Positions 36,127 through 45,659 of a DNA stretch of 64,000 nucleotides are shown in pieces. Source of the stretch: Microbacterium sp. RU1D (GTDB lineage: Bacteria > Actinomycetota > Actinomycetes > Actinomycetales > Microbacteriaceae); assembly GCF_900156435.1 (NCBI RefSeq), contig NZ_FTPQ01000001.1, positions 1,054,001 to 1,118,000 on the forward strand. Direction: 5' to 3'. The position numbers and the translations under genes are program-made. The stretch's first letter is position 1; each line of letters opens with the position of its first letter. The notes beneath the pieces are model-generated. The model was not told the origin of the DNA. It was given only the letters and a program-made list of their open reading frames with translations, and searched no databases.

Positions 36127-36143
36127 ATCGAAAGGAACACATA

Positions 36144-37133
36144 GTGCTCATCGCACAGCGTCCCACTCTGACCGAGGAGAAGATCGGGGAGTTCCGCAGC
36201 CGTTTCATCATCGAGCCGCTGGAGCCCGGTTTCGGTTACACGATCGGCAACGCGCTGCGCCGCAGCCTCCTGTCGTCGATCCCCGGCGCGGCCGTCACGA
36301 GCATCCGCATCGACGGCGTCCTGCACGAGTTCAGCACCATCCCGGGCGTGAAGGAAGACGTCACCGAGATCATCCTGAACATCAAGCAGCTGGTCGTCTC
36401 GAGCGAGCGCGACGAGCCCATCACGGCGTACCTGCGCAAGACCGGCGCCGGTGAGGTCACCGCCGCCGACATCTCCGCCCCGGCGGGTGTCGAGGTGCAC
36501 AACCCCGAGCTGGTCATCGCGACGCTCAACGACACGGCGAAGTTCGAGCTCGAGCTGACGATCGAGCGTGGCCGCGGCTACGTCTCGGCGACGCAGAACC
36601 GCAACGAGTACGCCGAGGCCGGTCAGATCCCGATCGACTCGATCTACTCGCCCGTGCTCAAGGTCAGCTACCGCGTCGACGCCACCCGTGCCGGTGAGCG
36701 CACCGACTTCGACAAGCTCGTCCTCGACGTCGAGTCCAAGGCGTCCATCGCCCCGCGCGACGCCGTCGCCTCGGCCGGCCGCACCCTCACCGAGCTGTTC
36801 GGTCTCGCCCGCGAGCTGAACGTCGAGGCCGAGGGTATCGAGATCGGCCCCGCGCCGGTCGAGACCGTCCTCTCGAACGAGCTGTCGATGCCGATCGAAG
36901 ACCTCGACCTCTCCGTCCGCTCGTACAACTGCCTCAAGCGCGAGGGCATCAACACCGTTTCGGAGCTGGTCGCCCTTTCCGAGACGCAGCTGATGAACAT
37001 CCGCAACTTCGGTCAGAAGTCGGTCGACGAGGTGCGCGACAAGCTCACCTCCCTCGGCCTTTCGCTGAAGGACTCGGTGCCCGGTTTCGACGGCGCCCAG
37101 TTCTACAGCGGCTACGACGAAGAGACCGTCTGA
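36144..37133 (+). CDS. rpoA: DNA-directed RNA polymerase subunit alpha
   Basis: 329 residues. The N-terminal dimerisation domain includes [22 protein letters not shown], and the C-terminal DNA-binding domain includes [21 protein letters not shown] and [15 protein letters not shown] 36144 follows GAAAGGA. It is separated from rpsK by a terminator and a 190-base gap, so it is probably transcribed from its own promoter with rplQ. Confidence 0.98.
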   Translation: MLIAQRPTLTEEKIGEFRSRFIIEPLEPGFGYTIGNALRRSLLSSIPGAAVTSIRIDGVLHEFSTIPGVKEDVTEIILNIKQLVVSSERDEPITAYLRKTGAGEVTAADISAPAGVEVHNPELVIATLNDTAKFELELTIERGRGYVSATQNRNEYAEAGQIPIDSIYSPVLKVSYRVDATRAGERTDFDKLVLDVESKASIAPRDAVASAGRTLTELFGLARELNVEAEGIEIGPAPVETVLSNELSMPIEDLDLSVRSYNCLKREGINTVSELVALSETQLMNIRNFGQKSVDEVRDKLTSLGLSLKDSVPGFDGAQFYSGYDEETV

Positions 37134-37175
37134 CACCGTCGGACCCGACCGAACCTTTCACTGGAGTAACACGAC

Positions 37176-37733
37176 ATGCCCAAGCCCACGAAGGGTCCCC
37201 GCCTCGGAGGCGGCCCGGCCCACGAGCGTCTGCTTCTCGCGAACCTCGCGGCAGCTCTCTACACGCACAAGTCCATCAAGACGACCGAGACCAAGGCCAA
37301 GCGCCTTCGTCCGCTCGCCGAGCGCCTCATCACCTTCGCCAAGCGCGGCGACCTGCACGCGCGTCGTCGCGTGCTGAGCGTGATCGGTGACAAGGACGTC
37401 GTGCACACGCTCTTCACCGAGATCGCGCCGCTGGTGGCCGAGCGTGACGGCGGATACACCCGCATCACCAAGGTCGGCAACCGCAAGGGCGACAACGCCC
37501 CCATGGCCGTGATCGAGCTCGTCCTCGAGCCCGTCGCCAAGAAGGCGTCGAACAAGGCTGCTGCGGCCCCCGCCGCTGCCGCCCCGGCTGCCGAGGAGCC
37601 CGCCGCGGAAGAGCCCGCCGCCGAGGAGACCTCGACCGACGAGGCCGCCGCCGCCGGCGCCGAGTCGCCCGAGGAAGGCGCGGCCGCCGAGGCAGCCGCC
37701 GACGACGCCGTCCAGGATGACGCCAAGGCCTGA
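37176..37733 (+). CDS. rplQ: 50S ribosomal protein L17 with a long acidic tail
   Basis: 185 residues where about 120 is usual. The L17 core is residues 1-118 ([41 protein letters not shown]). The last 65 residues are almost only Ala, Glu, Pro and Asp. L17 lies near the tunnel exit, so this acidic tail may sit close to emerging chains; that is inference. CTGGAG precedes the ATG. It shares a unit with rpoA. Confidence 0.97.
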   Translation: MPKPTKGPRLGGGPAHERLLLANLAAALYTHKSIKTTETKAKRLRPLAERLITFAKRGDLHARRRVLSVIGDKDVVHTLFTEIAPLVAERDGGYTRITKVGNRKGDNAPMAVIELVLEPVAKKASNKAAAAPAAAAPAAEEPAAEEPAAEETSTDEAAAAGAESPEEGAAAEAAADDAVQDDAKA

Positions 37734-37747
37734 TCCTCCCGCTCGAA

Positions 37748-37779
37748 CGGAGCCCCCACCCCTCAGGGTGGGGGCTCCG
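37748..37779 (+). terminator. Perfect 14-bp hairpin terminator after rplQ
   Basis: CGGAGCCCCCACCC (37748-37761) pairs with GGGTGGGGGCTCCG (37766-37779) around a CTCA loop, 14 bases after the rplQ stop, followed by TCGTTT. It closes the ribosomal cluster. Confidence 0.88.
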
Positions 37780-37815
37780 TCGTTTCCGCGTCCACCGCGC
37801 TCGTAGGCTGGGAGG

Positions 37816-38673
37816 GTGCGCATACGTCTCGACATCGCCTACGACGGCACACACTTCCGCGGGTGGGCGCGCCAACCCGGGCTGAGGACCGTGCAGGGCG
37901 ACCTCGAGGCGGCCCTCGCGCGGATCGTCGGAGGATCCCCCCGCCTGATCGTGGCCGGACGCACCGACGCGGGCGTGCACGCCTCCGGACAGGTGGCCCA
38001 CCTCGACCTCGATCCCGACCAGGTCGCACGACTGCCGAGGCGCCGACGCGACAGCGACGAGGTCGACGCAATCGCCGCGCTGGCGGGTCGCGTCCGCGGG
38101 GTGCTGGGCACCTATCCGGACGTGACGGTGCGTCGCACCTCCCGCGCGCCGGAGGGCTTCGACGCGCGCTTCTCCGCGGTGTGGCGTCGCTACACCTATC
38201 GGCTCGCCGACGCGGCCACGGGGTACGACCCACTCGACCGGTCGAGGACGACGACGGTGCGCAGCGCCCTCGACGTGGAGTCGATGGATGCCGCCGCCGG
38301 CCGTCTCATCGGGCTGCACGACTTCGCCGCGTACTGCAAGGCGCGCGAGGAGGCGACGACCATCCGCACCCTGCTCGAGTACGACTGGCACCGCGGCGAC
38401 GACGGCGTCCTGGTGGCGAACGTGCGGGCGGACGCCTTCTGCCACAGCATGGTGCGTGCTCTCGTCGGCGCATGCGTCGCGGTGGGGGAGGGGCGCATCG
38501 AGATCGACGACGTGGTCGCCATCCGTGACGCGCGGATGCGCATCCCCGAGACGAAGGTCCTGGCCGCCCGCGGCCTCGTCCTCGCCGAGGTGGGGTACCC
38601 CGCCGACGACCTCCTGGCGGCCCGTGCCGAGCAGACGCGGAACCGACGGGATGCCGACGAGTCGGCATCCTGA
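37816..38673 (+). CDS. truA: tRNA pseudouridine(38-40) synthase
   Basis: 285 residues with RLDIAYDGTHFRGWARQPG at the start, the catalytic aspartate in VAGRTDAGVHA, and FCHSMVRALVGACVAVG near the C-terminus. TruA makes pseudouridine in the anticodon arm. GTG 37816 is preceded by GGGAGG and, 6 bases upstream, by TAGGCT (37804-37809), so transcription may begin at or very near the start codon. Confidence 0.95.
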   Translation: MRIRLDIAYDGTHFRGWARQPGLRTVQGDLEAALARIVGGSPRLIVAGRTDAGVHASGQVAHLDLDPDQVARLPRRRRDSDEVDAIAALAGRVRGVLGTYPDVTVRRTSRAPEGFDARFSAVWRRYTYRLADAATGYDPLDRSRTTTVRSALDVESMDAAAGRLIGLHDFAAYCKAREEATTIRTLLEYDWHRGDDGVLVANVRADAFCHSMVRALVGACVAVGEGRIEIDDVVAIRDARMRIPETKVLAARGLVLAEVGYPADDLLAARAEQTRNRRDADESAS

Positions 38674-38741
38674 ATCGACCGCGGCGCGCAAGTGCAACCC
38701 CTCCGGGAGGGCATCGGCGGTGGTCGTAGGCTGACTTCGCC

Positions 38742-39434
38742 ATGAAGGTCATCTCGTACAACCTCAACAAGCACCGTGCCGCGGGCGAGCTCGTCGCGCT
38801 CGTCGAGACGCACGAGATCGACGTGCTCTGTCTGCAGGAATGCGACTCCACGGACATTCCGGAACGCATCGGCGGGCTCCTGCTGGCGGATGCTACTCAG
38901 CGCAACCGCCTGGGCCTGGCGCTGTACTACCGGGAGAACACCTTCCGTGCCGAAGAAGTGCGCGCCATCGGCCTGAAGAAGTCGCTGCACGATTACGTGC
39001 TGAAGCCGGCGGAGGAACGCATGCTCGGCGTCCGGCTTCGCGACATCGACCACGGTCGCGACGTCATCGTCGCCTCGTTCCACGCGGCGCCGCTCACGGC
39101 GCTCAACTCGCTTCGCCGCCACCAGATCCGCACGGCACTGACGGAGCTGCAGAATCTCGGCCCCGGTCTGCCCACCCTCATGGTCGGCGATTACAACTAC
39201 CCCGTCTTCAAGGAGAACCTCGGTCAGAAGGTACGGGACCAGGGGTACGAGCTGACGTTGAGCGACACGCGGACCTACACCCGCTACCGGTTCTTCAAGG
39301 GGCACTACGACTTCGCGACGTCGATGGGCTTCGACATCGCCCACATCAAGACGCTGCCCCAGGGGCAGAGCGACCATCTGCCCATCCTCATCACCGCGGA
39401 GGTCACGCCGTCACGCGCGGGAGCTCTGGGCTGA
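38742..39434 (+). CDS. Endonuclease/exonuclease/phosphatase family protein
   Basis: 230 residues with all main EEP motifs: VISYNLNKHR at the N-terminus, VLCLQE (metal-binding Glu), ASFHAAPL, MVGDYNYP (Asp and Asn) and SDHLPIL at the C-terminus. It is short and lacks a signal peptide, so it acts in the cytoplasm. The substrate could be DNA, RNA or a phosphoester. A TAGGCT box ends 9 bases before the ATG, suggesting a very short leader. Confidence 0.85.
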   Translation: MKVISYNLNKHRAAGELVALVETHEIDVLCLQECDSTDIPERIGGLLLADATQRNRLGLALYYRENTFRAEEVRAIGLKKSLHDYVLKPAEERMLGVRLRDIDHGRDVIVASFHAAPLTALNSLRRHQIRTALTELQNLGPGLPTLMVGDYNYPVFKENLGQKVRDQGYELTLSDTRTYTRYRFFKGHYDFATSMGFDIAHIKTLPQGQSDHLPILITAEVTPSRAGALG

Positions 39435-39448
39435 CGGAACGGGAATGA

Positions 39449-39484
39449 CGAAGAGGGGGCCGCCGTGTGACGGCCCCCTCTTCG
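39449..39484. terminator. Bidirectional hairpin between convergent genes
   Basis: A perfect 14-bp stem: the arm at 39449-39462 (GAAGAGGGGGCCG core) pairs with that at 39471-39484 around an 8-base loop. It lies between the EEP-family gene and the convergent wall-protein gene and has a purine-rich left arm and pyrimidine-rich right arm, so it can work in both directions. Confidence 0.85.
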
Positions 39485-39496
39485 GCTGTAGCGGTG

Positions 39497-40051
39497 TCAG
39501 CGATTCGACGTGCGGCGTCGACGGGCCACCGTGCCGATGCCGACCGCCGCGCCGCCGACGAGGAGGGCCGCACCGGTCAGCCACAGGCCGGTCGTGCTGC
39601 CCGCGTCGAAACCGGTGACCGCGAGACCGCCCTTGGCGGGAGAGCTCGGAGCGCCCACGGGGTTGACCGTCACGCTCGAGTGGAGGACGACGCCGCTCTC
39701 CGCTCCCGTGAAGGTGAGGGAGTAGACGCCTTTCGTCGGGGCGGGGAACGTGATCCGCGTGCGGAGGGCGCCGGCGACCGCCTGCGTCCGCAGCGAGTTG
39801 TTCGTCTCGGTGGCGACCGACGCCAGCGTGACGCTGTTCGCGGCGGCACCCGTGATCGAGATCAGGATCTGCTCGTCTCCCTGGAACGGTGCGCCGGACG
39901 TCGTGAACGTCGCGGTGTCGCCCACGGTGAGGACCGACGGCGACACCGTGATGACGGCGGGGTCGGTGTAGGCGTTGGCCGCCGTGGGCGCCATCAGCGC
40001 GGCCGCGGCGAGCGACAGCGCGGCGACGGCCCGGATGATCGTGGTCTTCAT
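39497..40051 (-). CDS. Secreted LAxTG-type wall-anchored protein
   Basis: 184 residues. A signal peptide (residues 1-27, ending PTAANA) precedes an extracellular beta-rich domain of about 110 residues. LAVTGFD is a sortase-E-like LAxTG motif, followed by a membrane helix and a basic RRRR tail. It would be linked to the wall by a class E sortase. ATG 40051 begins the signal peptide; the longer upstream frame has no such start. The function of the outer domain is not recognised. Confidence 0.85.
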   Translation of the reverse strand: MKTTIIRAVAALSLAAAALMAPTAANAYTDPAVITVSPSVLTVGDTATFTTSGAPFQGDEQILISITGAAANSVTLASVATETNNSLRTQAVAGALRTRITFPAPTKGVYSLTFTGAESGVVLHSSVTVNPVGAPSSPAKGGLAVTGFDAGSTTGLWLTGAALLVGGAAVGIGTVARRRRTSNR

Positions 40052-40213
40052 GGTTTGCCCCATCTGCTTGGCGTGTTCGAGCCGGTGATCGAAGCGGTCG
40101 GCGCCGCTCCTCGCACGAGTCTTCCGGGGACGGGGCGTGGAGCGCCGGGAGGGGAGGTCGCTTTCACGCGGGGCGGCGTCGGAGTTCACCCGCAGTCGGC
40201 GCGGCCGGACGGC

Positions 40214-41992
40214 TCATCCGCTCGACGGGCACACTCCCGTCTGCGGAGCTTCGGCGGGGTCCCGGGTCGGGGTGGCGACGAGGTCCAGGTGCGGCGTGGG
40301 CGGGATCCGCACGTCCAGATCCAGGACGCCGGTCTGACCGGGGGCCAGCTGCACCGACCATTTCACGACGTTCCGCCCGTCGTGGGTGCCCACGGCGAAC
40401 CCCGGGGCCGTGGCGCCGTTCGACGACGTCCGTCGATCGACGACCTCGGCACCCGCCGGGAGGTAGACGTAGACGCCTGTCAGCGCGTCTCCGACGGGTA
40501 CGCCGTAGTCGCCGCCGCCCGTCACGTAGGGGGGCAACGTCGATGGGTCGGGCGCATCGTTGCGGATATCCACGTGGACGGTCGCCAGGCCGAGTTCGCA
40601 CCAACCGGCCCTGATGCGGGGGTGCAGGTAGTAGTCCATCTTCGAGCCCGTGCCGTCGTTTAGGTAGACGCCGATCGTGCTGCGAGTCTCATCGGAGACG
40701 GGCAGGGCGCCCTGCAGCGTCGTTCCGTCCAGGACCGCCTGGTCGGCGGCATCCGCGTTCCAGACGAGCAGACGGCGTTCGGTTCCGGCACGCGTGAGGG
40801 CCTGCACGAGAGCGGCGGCGTCGCCCCGCCCGTCGGCCAGAGCCTGGAAGACCGCGGCGGCGGCGCCTTGGAAGAATGCGTCCTGTTCCCGCGGGTCGGA
40901 GAAGCGGCGGTACACCTCGTCGAGAAGGAGCGGCACGGCCCGGTCGGCGTCGAGCTGCTCGCCGGAGGGAAGGGTCACCGGTCCCGTCGCCCGCAACAGA
41001 TACGACAGCGCCACGGGATCGAGGGCGACGACCGCGTCGACCTCGGTGCCGGTGGTGCGTCGCCACATCTCGCGAGCGATCGCGGCGCCCACGGCGAAGT
41101 CGGGAATCTGGGTGGTGTTCTGCAGGTAGCGGGCCGGGCGGGTGTCGAAGACGCCTCGGATGTCATCGTGGAGCGGCAGGACGGGGTCGTCGGCGAACGC
41201 GGTGACGTCGGCGCTGGACGCCTGGGCCCGCAGTGCCAGGCGTCCCCCGGTCGTGTCGACCTGCGCGACGGCGCCGACCACACCCCCGAGCGAACGCCAT
41301 TCCGCATTGTTCTGGAACAGCAGCAGAGTGGAGCGGGGGCCTTCTGCGCCCAGCATGCGGGGCAGGAGGACCGTCGTCCGGTGAAGCGCATCCGCGGCGC
41401 TCGCGGCCCGATCGAGCACCGCGGCGGTGGAGGAGACGGCCGTCGCGAGGGACCCCAGCAGGGGTCTCCGGTCGATCGCGGACATGCGGTCGGCCGCCGC
41501 GCGCAAGCGTGCCGCGGCGTCGGCGGCTGCAGGGGCGGCGGATGCCACGCCGTCGATGTCGATGGCGCCGTCCGACGCGCGCAAGGCCCCGGGTGCCATG
41601 ATCGCGGCCGCCGCGCGGAGCGGGGGCGCGGCGGAGGATGCCGCATCGTCCACGGCCGCGGCAGTCGTGGAGACGGCGGCGAGCTGCGGTCCGATCCACG
41701 GCAACGACTCCGCGGCCGCCCAGATCGGGTCGTCCGTGAGAGCGTGCGCGGCGGACGTGTCGACAGCGGCGTCGGCGAGGCGCGCGAGCGCGGCATCCGG
41801 GTTCTGGACGTCCGCCGTCGCCGGTTCGACGGTCGCTCGGGCGGAGCGCAGGTGCTGGATCGCCGCGGACCCCCGCACGCCGATCCAGACGGCGCCCCCG
41901 ACTCCCAGCAGGAACAGCAGGAGCGTCGCCGTCGCGAACACCGCGGGGACGCGACGAAGGGCCTGTGAGGAAGATGAGCGGATCACGCGCAC
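40214..41992 (-). CDS. DUF4012 membrane-anchored protein (second copy)
   Basis: About 592 residues, with one N-terminal membrane helix and a large outer domain. Shared features with the copy at 18.8-20.6 kb include LLLFQNNAEWRSLGG, ALDPVALSYLLRATGPVTLPSGE and STIGVYLNDGTGSKMDYYL. The start is uncertain: GTG 41992, GTG 41986 and GTG 42031 are all in frame and none has a good ribosome-binding site. Here it neighbours a wall protein and a lipoprotein rather than export genes. Confidence 0.82.
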   Translation of the reverse strand: MRVIRSSSSQALRRVPAVFATATLLLFLLGVGGAVWIGVRGSAAIQHLRSARATVEPATADVQNPDAALARLADAAVDTSAAHALTDDPIWAAAESLPWIGPQLAAVSTTAAAVDDAASSAAPPLRAAAAIMAPGALRASDGAIDIDGVASAAPAAADAAARLRAAADRMSAIDRRPLLGSLATAVSSTAAVLDRAASAADALHRTTVLLPRMLGAEGPRSTLLLFQNNAEWRSLGGVVGAVAQVDTTGGRLALRAQASSADVTAFADDPVLPLHDDIRGVFDTRPARYLQNTTQIPDFAVGAAIAREMWRRTTGTEVDAVVALDPVALSYLLRATGPVTLPSGEQLDADRAVPLLLDEVYRRFSDPREQDAFFQGAAAAVFQALADGRGDAAALVQALTRAGTERRLLVWNADAADQAVLDGTTLQGALPVSDETRSTIGVYLNDGTGSKMDYYLHPRIRAGWCELGLATVHVDIRNDAPDPSTLPPYVTGGGDYGVPVGDALTGVYVYLPAGAEVVDRRTSSNGATAPGFAVGTHDGRNVVKWSVQLAPGQTGVLDLDVRIPPTPHLDLVATPTRDPAEAPQTGVCPSSG

Positions 41993-42064
41993 ACCATAGG
42001 CGCTCGGCGGCAGCGTGCCGTTGCCGGGCACCTACACTGAAGGGAACGATCCGGGGGAGGACGA

Positions 42065-42703
42065 ATGGGGCTCGCAACGAGGCGTGGCAGGCTCGTCGGT
42101 GCTGCGGCGCTGGCGGTGACGGGCGCGCTCGCCCTCGCCGGGTGCGGTGCCCCTCCATGGGCCCAGGGGGGTGGTCAGGCGTCGGCCTCGCCGTCGCCGA
42201 CCGCCACCACGAGCGCCGCGCCGCAGCCCGTCCGGAACGATCTCTCGAGCGGTTCCACGCAGCGCCCGCTGACGGCCGGCGCCGTCAGCGCAACGGTCGA
42301 CTACTGGTCGACGCTCTCGATGGATCGCTGGACCCCGACCGCGCTGAAGCCCGTGAGCCTGTCGATGGTCACCACGGTCTCGCCCGACGACGGGCAGAAG
42401 GTGTACCTCCAACGCGCGACGATGACGGCGGTTCCCGGCAACGCGGCGCAGTCGTTCTCGCCGTTGGCCGCGCAGACCGATCAGACCGACGCACCCGGCT
42501 ACCTGGTGCTGGCGCCGTACAGCTACTCGCAGACGTTCAACGTCGGCGAGGTGCCCGCGGGGGCCACCTTCGTCACCCTGCAGTTCACCTTCGAGTTCTT
42601 GGTGCAGACCACCCCGACGTCGAACGAGTTCGCGAAGCAGACGGCGAGCGATTCCCTCACCGTCGCGATCGCCGGCGGCGGCGGGGCCGACACCGAGGGC
42701 TGA
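42065..42703 (+). CDS. Predicted lipoprotein
   Basis: 212 residues with a lipobox LALAGCG near residue 27, then a Ser/Thr/Pro linker and a beta-rich domain of about 140 residues (VYLQRATMTAV, VTLQFTFEFLVQT). No family was recognised. A second lipoprotein with similar build lies at 45.66 kb, ending alike with YQYLPIAIF-type strands, so the two may be distant paralogues. GGGGGAGG precedes the ATG, and a TACACT box lies at 42033-42038. Confidence 0.75.
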   Translation: MGLATRRGRLVGAAALAVTGALALAGCGAPPWAQGGGQASASPSPTATTSAAPQPVRNDLSSGSTQRPLTAGAVSATVDYWSTLSMDRWTPTALKPVSLSMVTTVSPDDGQKVYLQRATMTAVPGNAAQSFSPLAAQTDQTDAPGYLVLAPYSYSQTFNVGEVPAGATFVTLQFTFEFLVQTTPTSNEFAKQTASDSLTVAIAGGGGADTEG

Positions 42704-43822
42704 TCACCGACGCACGCGTTCCCAGCGGTCGCCCCCCTGCCGGGTCGCCTCGCCGGCGGCGCGGTCCGCCTCGGCGATCAGGGCCGGGAGATCGTAGCCC
42801 GCCGCTTCGGCGGGCACCCAGCCCACGCTCGCCGACAGCTGGACGCCGATGTGCGACGACGCATCGAGTTCGGTGATGCGCTGCAGCACCGTCCGCACGT
42901 GCTGGCGCAGCACGGATTCCGGGCGCGCCAGGACCACCACGACTCGTCCGCGCGTCTCCCGACCGAGGTCCGCCTCAGCGGGGAACGATTCGGCGACGGC
43001 GTTCTCGAAGTCGGCGACGAGCCGGATCCACCCGTTCTCTCCCGCGGCGCTGCGCAGGTGCTGGGGGTCGTCGAGGCGGACGGTGAGCACGGCCCACGAC
43101 TCTTCTCGACCTCGCGCGGCGCGACGCAGCCGGTCGGTCGCCGTGACGACGAAGTGCGGCCATGACGACGCGGCACGCCGTCCGCTGGGCGACACGGAGG
43201 TGAAGTAGAGCAGCGAGACCGTGGCGCAGACGAGGAACACCAGCATCGCCAGGGAGTTCAGGATGCGCGGGAGGGCGAGGTCGCCGATGCCGGCCGGTGC
43301 GGACAATCCCGAGATGAGGATCGCGACTCCGAGGGCGACGAACGCGGCGGAGACGACGGCGAGCGGGAGGGCCATCCGCTCCAGCCGGTCCGCCGCATGA
43401 CGCATCTCCAAGAGGGTGAGTCCGGCGAAGACCGCCGCCCCGACGAAGGCGAACCGGAAGACGAGGCCGTAAGCGCTCACCTCGGTCACGCAGACGAAGG
43501 CCACCGCCGTGACGGTCGCCTGGAGCACCCCGACCCAGGCGAGCGCGCGTGCGCCACGACGTGCGCGGAATCCCGACCAGATCAGCGCCGGTGCGCCGAG
43601 CATGAGGCCGAGGCCCGCACGCCGGACGGGCTCTTCGTCCACAATGGCACCGGTCACCGAGACCCACGTGCTGGTCATGGCGAGGAGGAAGGCGAGCGAC
43701 CACAGGAGTGCGGAACGGGACGGCCGGTGCAGGAAGCCCAGCCCGATGATCATGATCGTGCCGAGGGTCGCCACCGTGGCTTGAGCGAGACCGAGATTCG
43801 ACAGGACCTGGTCGGGGATCAT
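42704..43822 (-). CDS. Membrane protein with a degenerate GGDEF-like domain
   Basis: 372 residues. The first 215 contain six to eight membrane helices. The rest looks like a diguanylate-cyclase fold: an N-terminal strand with WAVLTVRLDDPQHL, and a C-terminus with LSASVGWVPAE, then LIAEADRAAGEATRQGGDRW, matching the usual end of GGDEF domains. The GGDEF active-site position reads RETRGRVVVV, so it is probably inactive and may bind nucleotide or protein only. The ATG overlaps the histidine-kinase stop (ATGA), so both are made together. Confidence 0.7.
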   Translation of the reverse strand: MIPDQVLSNLGLAQATVATLGTIMIIGLGFLHRPSRSALLWSLAFLLAMTSTWVSVTGAIVDEEPVRRAGLGLMLGAPALIWSGFRARRGARALAWVGVLQATVTAVAFVCVTEVSAYGLVFRFAFVGAAVFAGLTLLEMRHAADRLERMALPLAVVSAAFVALGVAILISGLSAPAGIGDLALPRILNSLAMLVFLVCATVSLLYFTSVSPSGRRAASSWPHFVVTATDRLRRAARGREESWAVLTVRLDDPQHLRSAAGENGWIRLVADFENAVAESFPAEADLGRETRGRVVVVLARPESVLRQHVRTVLQRITELDASSHIGVQLSASVGWVPAEAAGYDLPALIAEADRAAGEATRQGGDRWERVRR

Positions 43823-45486
43823 GCGACCTCGCCGTCGGTGCGGACGGGCAGGACGACCGTGACAGTGGTGCCGCTGCCCAACTCGCTGTCGAGGAAGAGC
43901 GAACCGCCCTGGTCCTCGACGATGGAGCGGATGATCCCCATCCCGAGCCCGGTACCCGGGGTGGAGCTGTCGCGCACGCTCTGCGCGCGGAAGTAGGGGT
44001 CGAACACGCGCGCGAGATCGTCGGGTTTGATGCCGATGCCGGTGTCGGCGAAGCGGAGGATGACGTCATCCGGTGACACCTCGCCGGAGATGCGGATCGA
44101 GCCGCCGGCGGGCGTGTACTTGATGGCGTTGCTGAGGATGTTGTCGAAGGCCTGCCGCAGCCGGAAAGCGTCGCCCTTGACCTCCGCGGAGGTCGGCAGC
44201 TCGTCGATGACGTTGACCCGACGCGCCGTTGCGGCTGGGCGGAACGATGCGAGCGAGGAGGCGATGATGCGGCTCGCATCCGCGGTGGCCGGGGCGTTCT
44301 GGTCGCGGAACACGCCACGGGAGTTGGCCAGGATCTCGGAGATGAGCTTCTGCATCCGCTCGCCTGCGCCCGCAATGACCTCCAACTGCTCCCGCACCTT
44401 GGGGGAGAGGTCGTCGTCGTCGAGGGCGAGGTCCGCGTGCCCGATGATCGCGGTGAGAGGGTTGCGCAGCTCGTGCGACACCGTGGCGGCCAGGCGCTCT
44501 CGAGCGCGCTCGGACTCGATCAGCGCCGTGATGTCGTGCACGATGAGCAGAGTGCTCTCGGGCTCGTCAGAGGAGATGAGACGGCGCGTCGACACCGAGA
44601 GGGCGTGCCAGACGCCGTGAGTGTCGAAGAGCCAGAGCCGCTCGTCGTCGAACTGTTCGCCGCGTGCGGCGCGGGCGAACGGCCGCTCGGATTCCGGGAG
44701 CGGCTCGCCTCGGAGATTGGCATATTCGACGGCTCCACCCGGCCTCTGGGGCTCGTCGCGCTCGACGCCGTAGAGGTCGACATAGGTGTCATTGAGGGCG
44801 AGCACCTCGCCGTCGGCCGACAGGCGCGCGATACCGGTGTCGAGGCCGTTCAGCATCTGCGAGACGCGTCTCTCCTGTCCGGACACACGTTGCAGGGTGC
44901 CCTGCAGACGGCTCGCTTGGCGGCGGAGCAATTGCTTGAACGCGCGCGTCTGCCGGGCCGACAGGAACGAGGTGATGGCGATGAACGTGAGCGACAGCAG
45001 GACGACGATCAAGCGGAGGGCGGTGACGGGCCCGCTGGCGTTGACCGTTGCATCCACCACGATCAGGATGCCGACGGCGCTGAGCGCGGAGATCAGATAG
45101 GCGAGGGCGAAATGGGTCGCGATCCAGATGATCGGGAAGACCCAGAAGAACCCGAAGCGAAGGTCGGTGCCGAAGCTGAGCAACCCGATGCCGACGATAT
45201 CGCCGAAGGGGATGACGGCCACGGCAGCGCGGGGGAGGCGATGCCACGGCACGACGATCGCGATGGCGGTGAGGGCGATGACGACTCCCACGCCCGACGA
45301 GAACGACCAGAACGAGAAGAGGGAGGGTTCGAGCGCTTGCACCAGGAGGACGGTGATGACGACACTGGCGCCGAGAACGAGCTGCAGCAGCCACACGGAA
45401 CGGGTACGGCCGCTCGGGCTCGCACCGTCCTCATCGTGCCCAGCTTCGGCGGCGACCGCCGGCGGGACGCTCCTCACGGATGCCAT
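43819..45486 (-). CDS. Membrane PAS-domain sensor histidine kinase
   Basis: 555 residues. Five or six membrane helices occupy residues 25-190. A PAS domain follows (about 215-320, GIARLSADGEVLALND), then HisKA with the phospho-acceptor His338 in AATVSHELRNPLTAIIGHA and the HATPase with NAIKYTPAGG, ADTGIGIKPDDLARVFDPYFR and GTGLGMGIIRSIVEDQGG. It should sense a membrane or internal signal and phosphorylate a regulator; the OmpR-type protein at 49.3 kb is a candidate. ATG 45486 is preferred because a TACACT box ends 7 bases upstream, suggesting a leaderless transcript. Confidence 0.92.
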   Translation of the reverse strand: MASVRSVPPAVAAEAGHDEDGASPSGRTRSVWLLQLVLGASVVITVLLVQALEPSLFSFWSFSSGVGVVIALTAIAIVVPWHRLPRAAVAVIPFGDIVGIGLLSFGTDLRFGFFWVFPIIWIATHFALAYLISALSAVGILIVVDATVNASGPVTALRLIVVLLSLTFIAITSFLSARQTRAFKQLLRRQASRLQGTLQRVSGQERRVSQMLNGLDTGIARLSADGEVLALNDTYVDLYGVERDEPQRPGGAVEYANLRGEPLPESERPFARAARGEQFDDERLWLFDTHGVWHALSVSTRRLISSDEPESTLLIVHDITALIESERARERLAATVSHELRNPLTAIIGHADLALDDDDLSPKVREQLEVIAGAGERMQKLISEILANSRGVFRDQNAPATADASRIIASSLASFRPAATARRVNVIDELPTSAEVKGDAFRLRQAFDNILSNAIKYTPAGGSIRISGEVSPDDVILRFADTGIGIKPDDLARVFDPYFRAQSVRDSSTPGTGLGMGIIRSIVEDQGGSLFLDSELGSGTTVTVVLPVRTDGEVA

Positions 45487-45659
45487 GTCATCGAGTGTAT
45501 AGAGAGTGGTGTAGTCTTCAGCGCGCCATCCTGTCTCTGCTCGCCGCGCGTGAACATGCGTCACGACGCCCGGTCAGACTCCCCCTGAGGCCTGCATCCC
45601 GCAGCGTGATGGTCGTTCGTCGACCTCTGCGCGTCCGCGCTGATCCTCAGGAGTACCCC

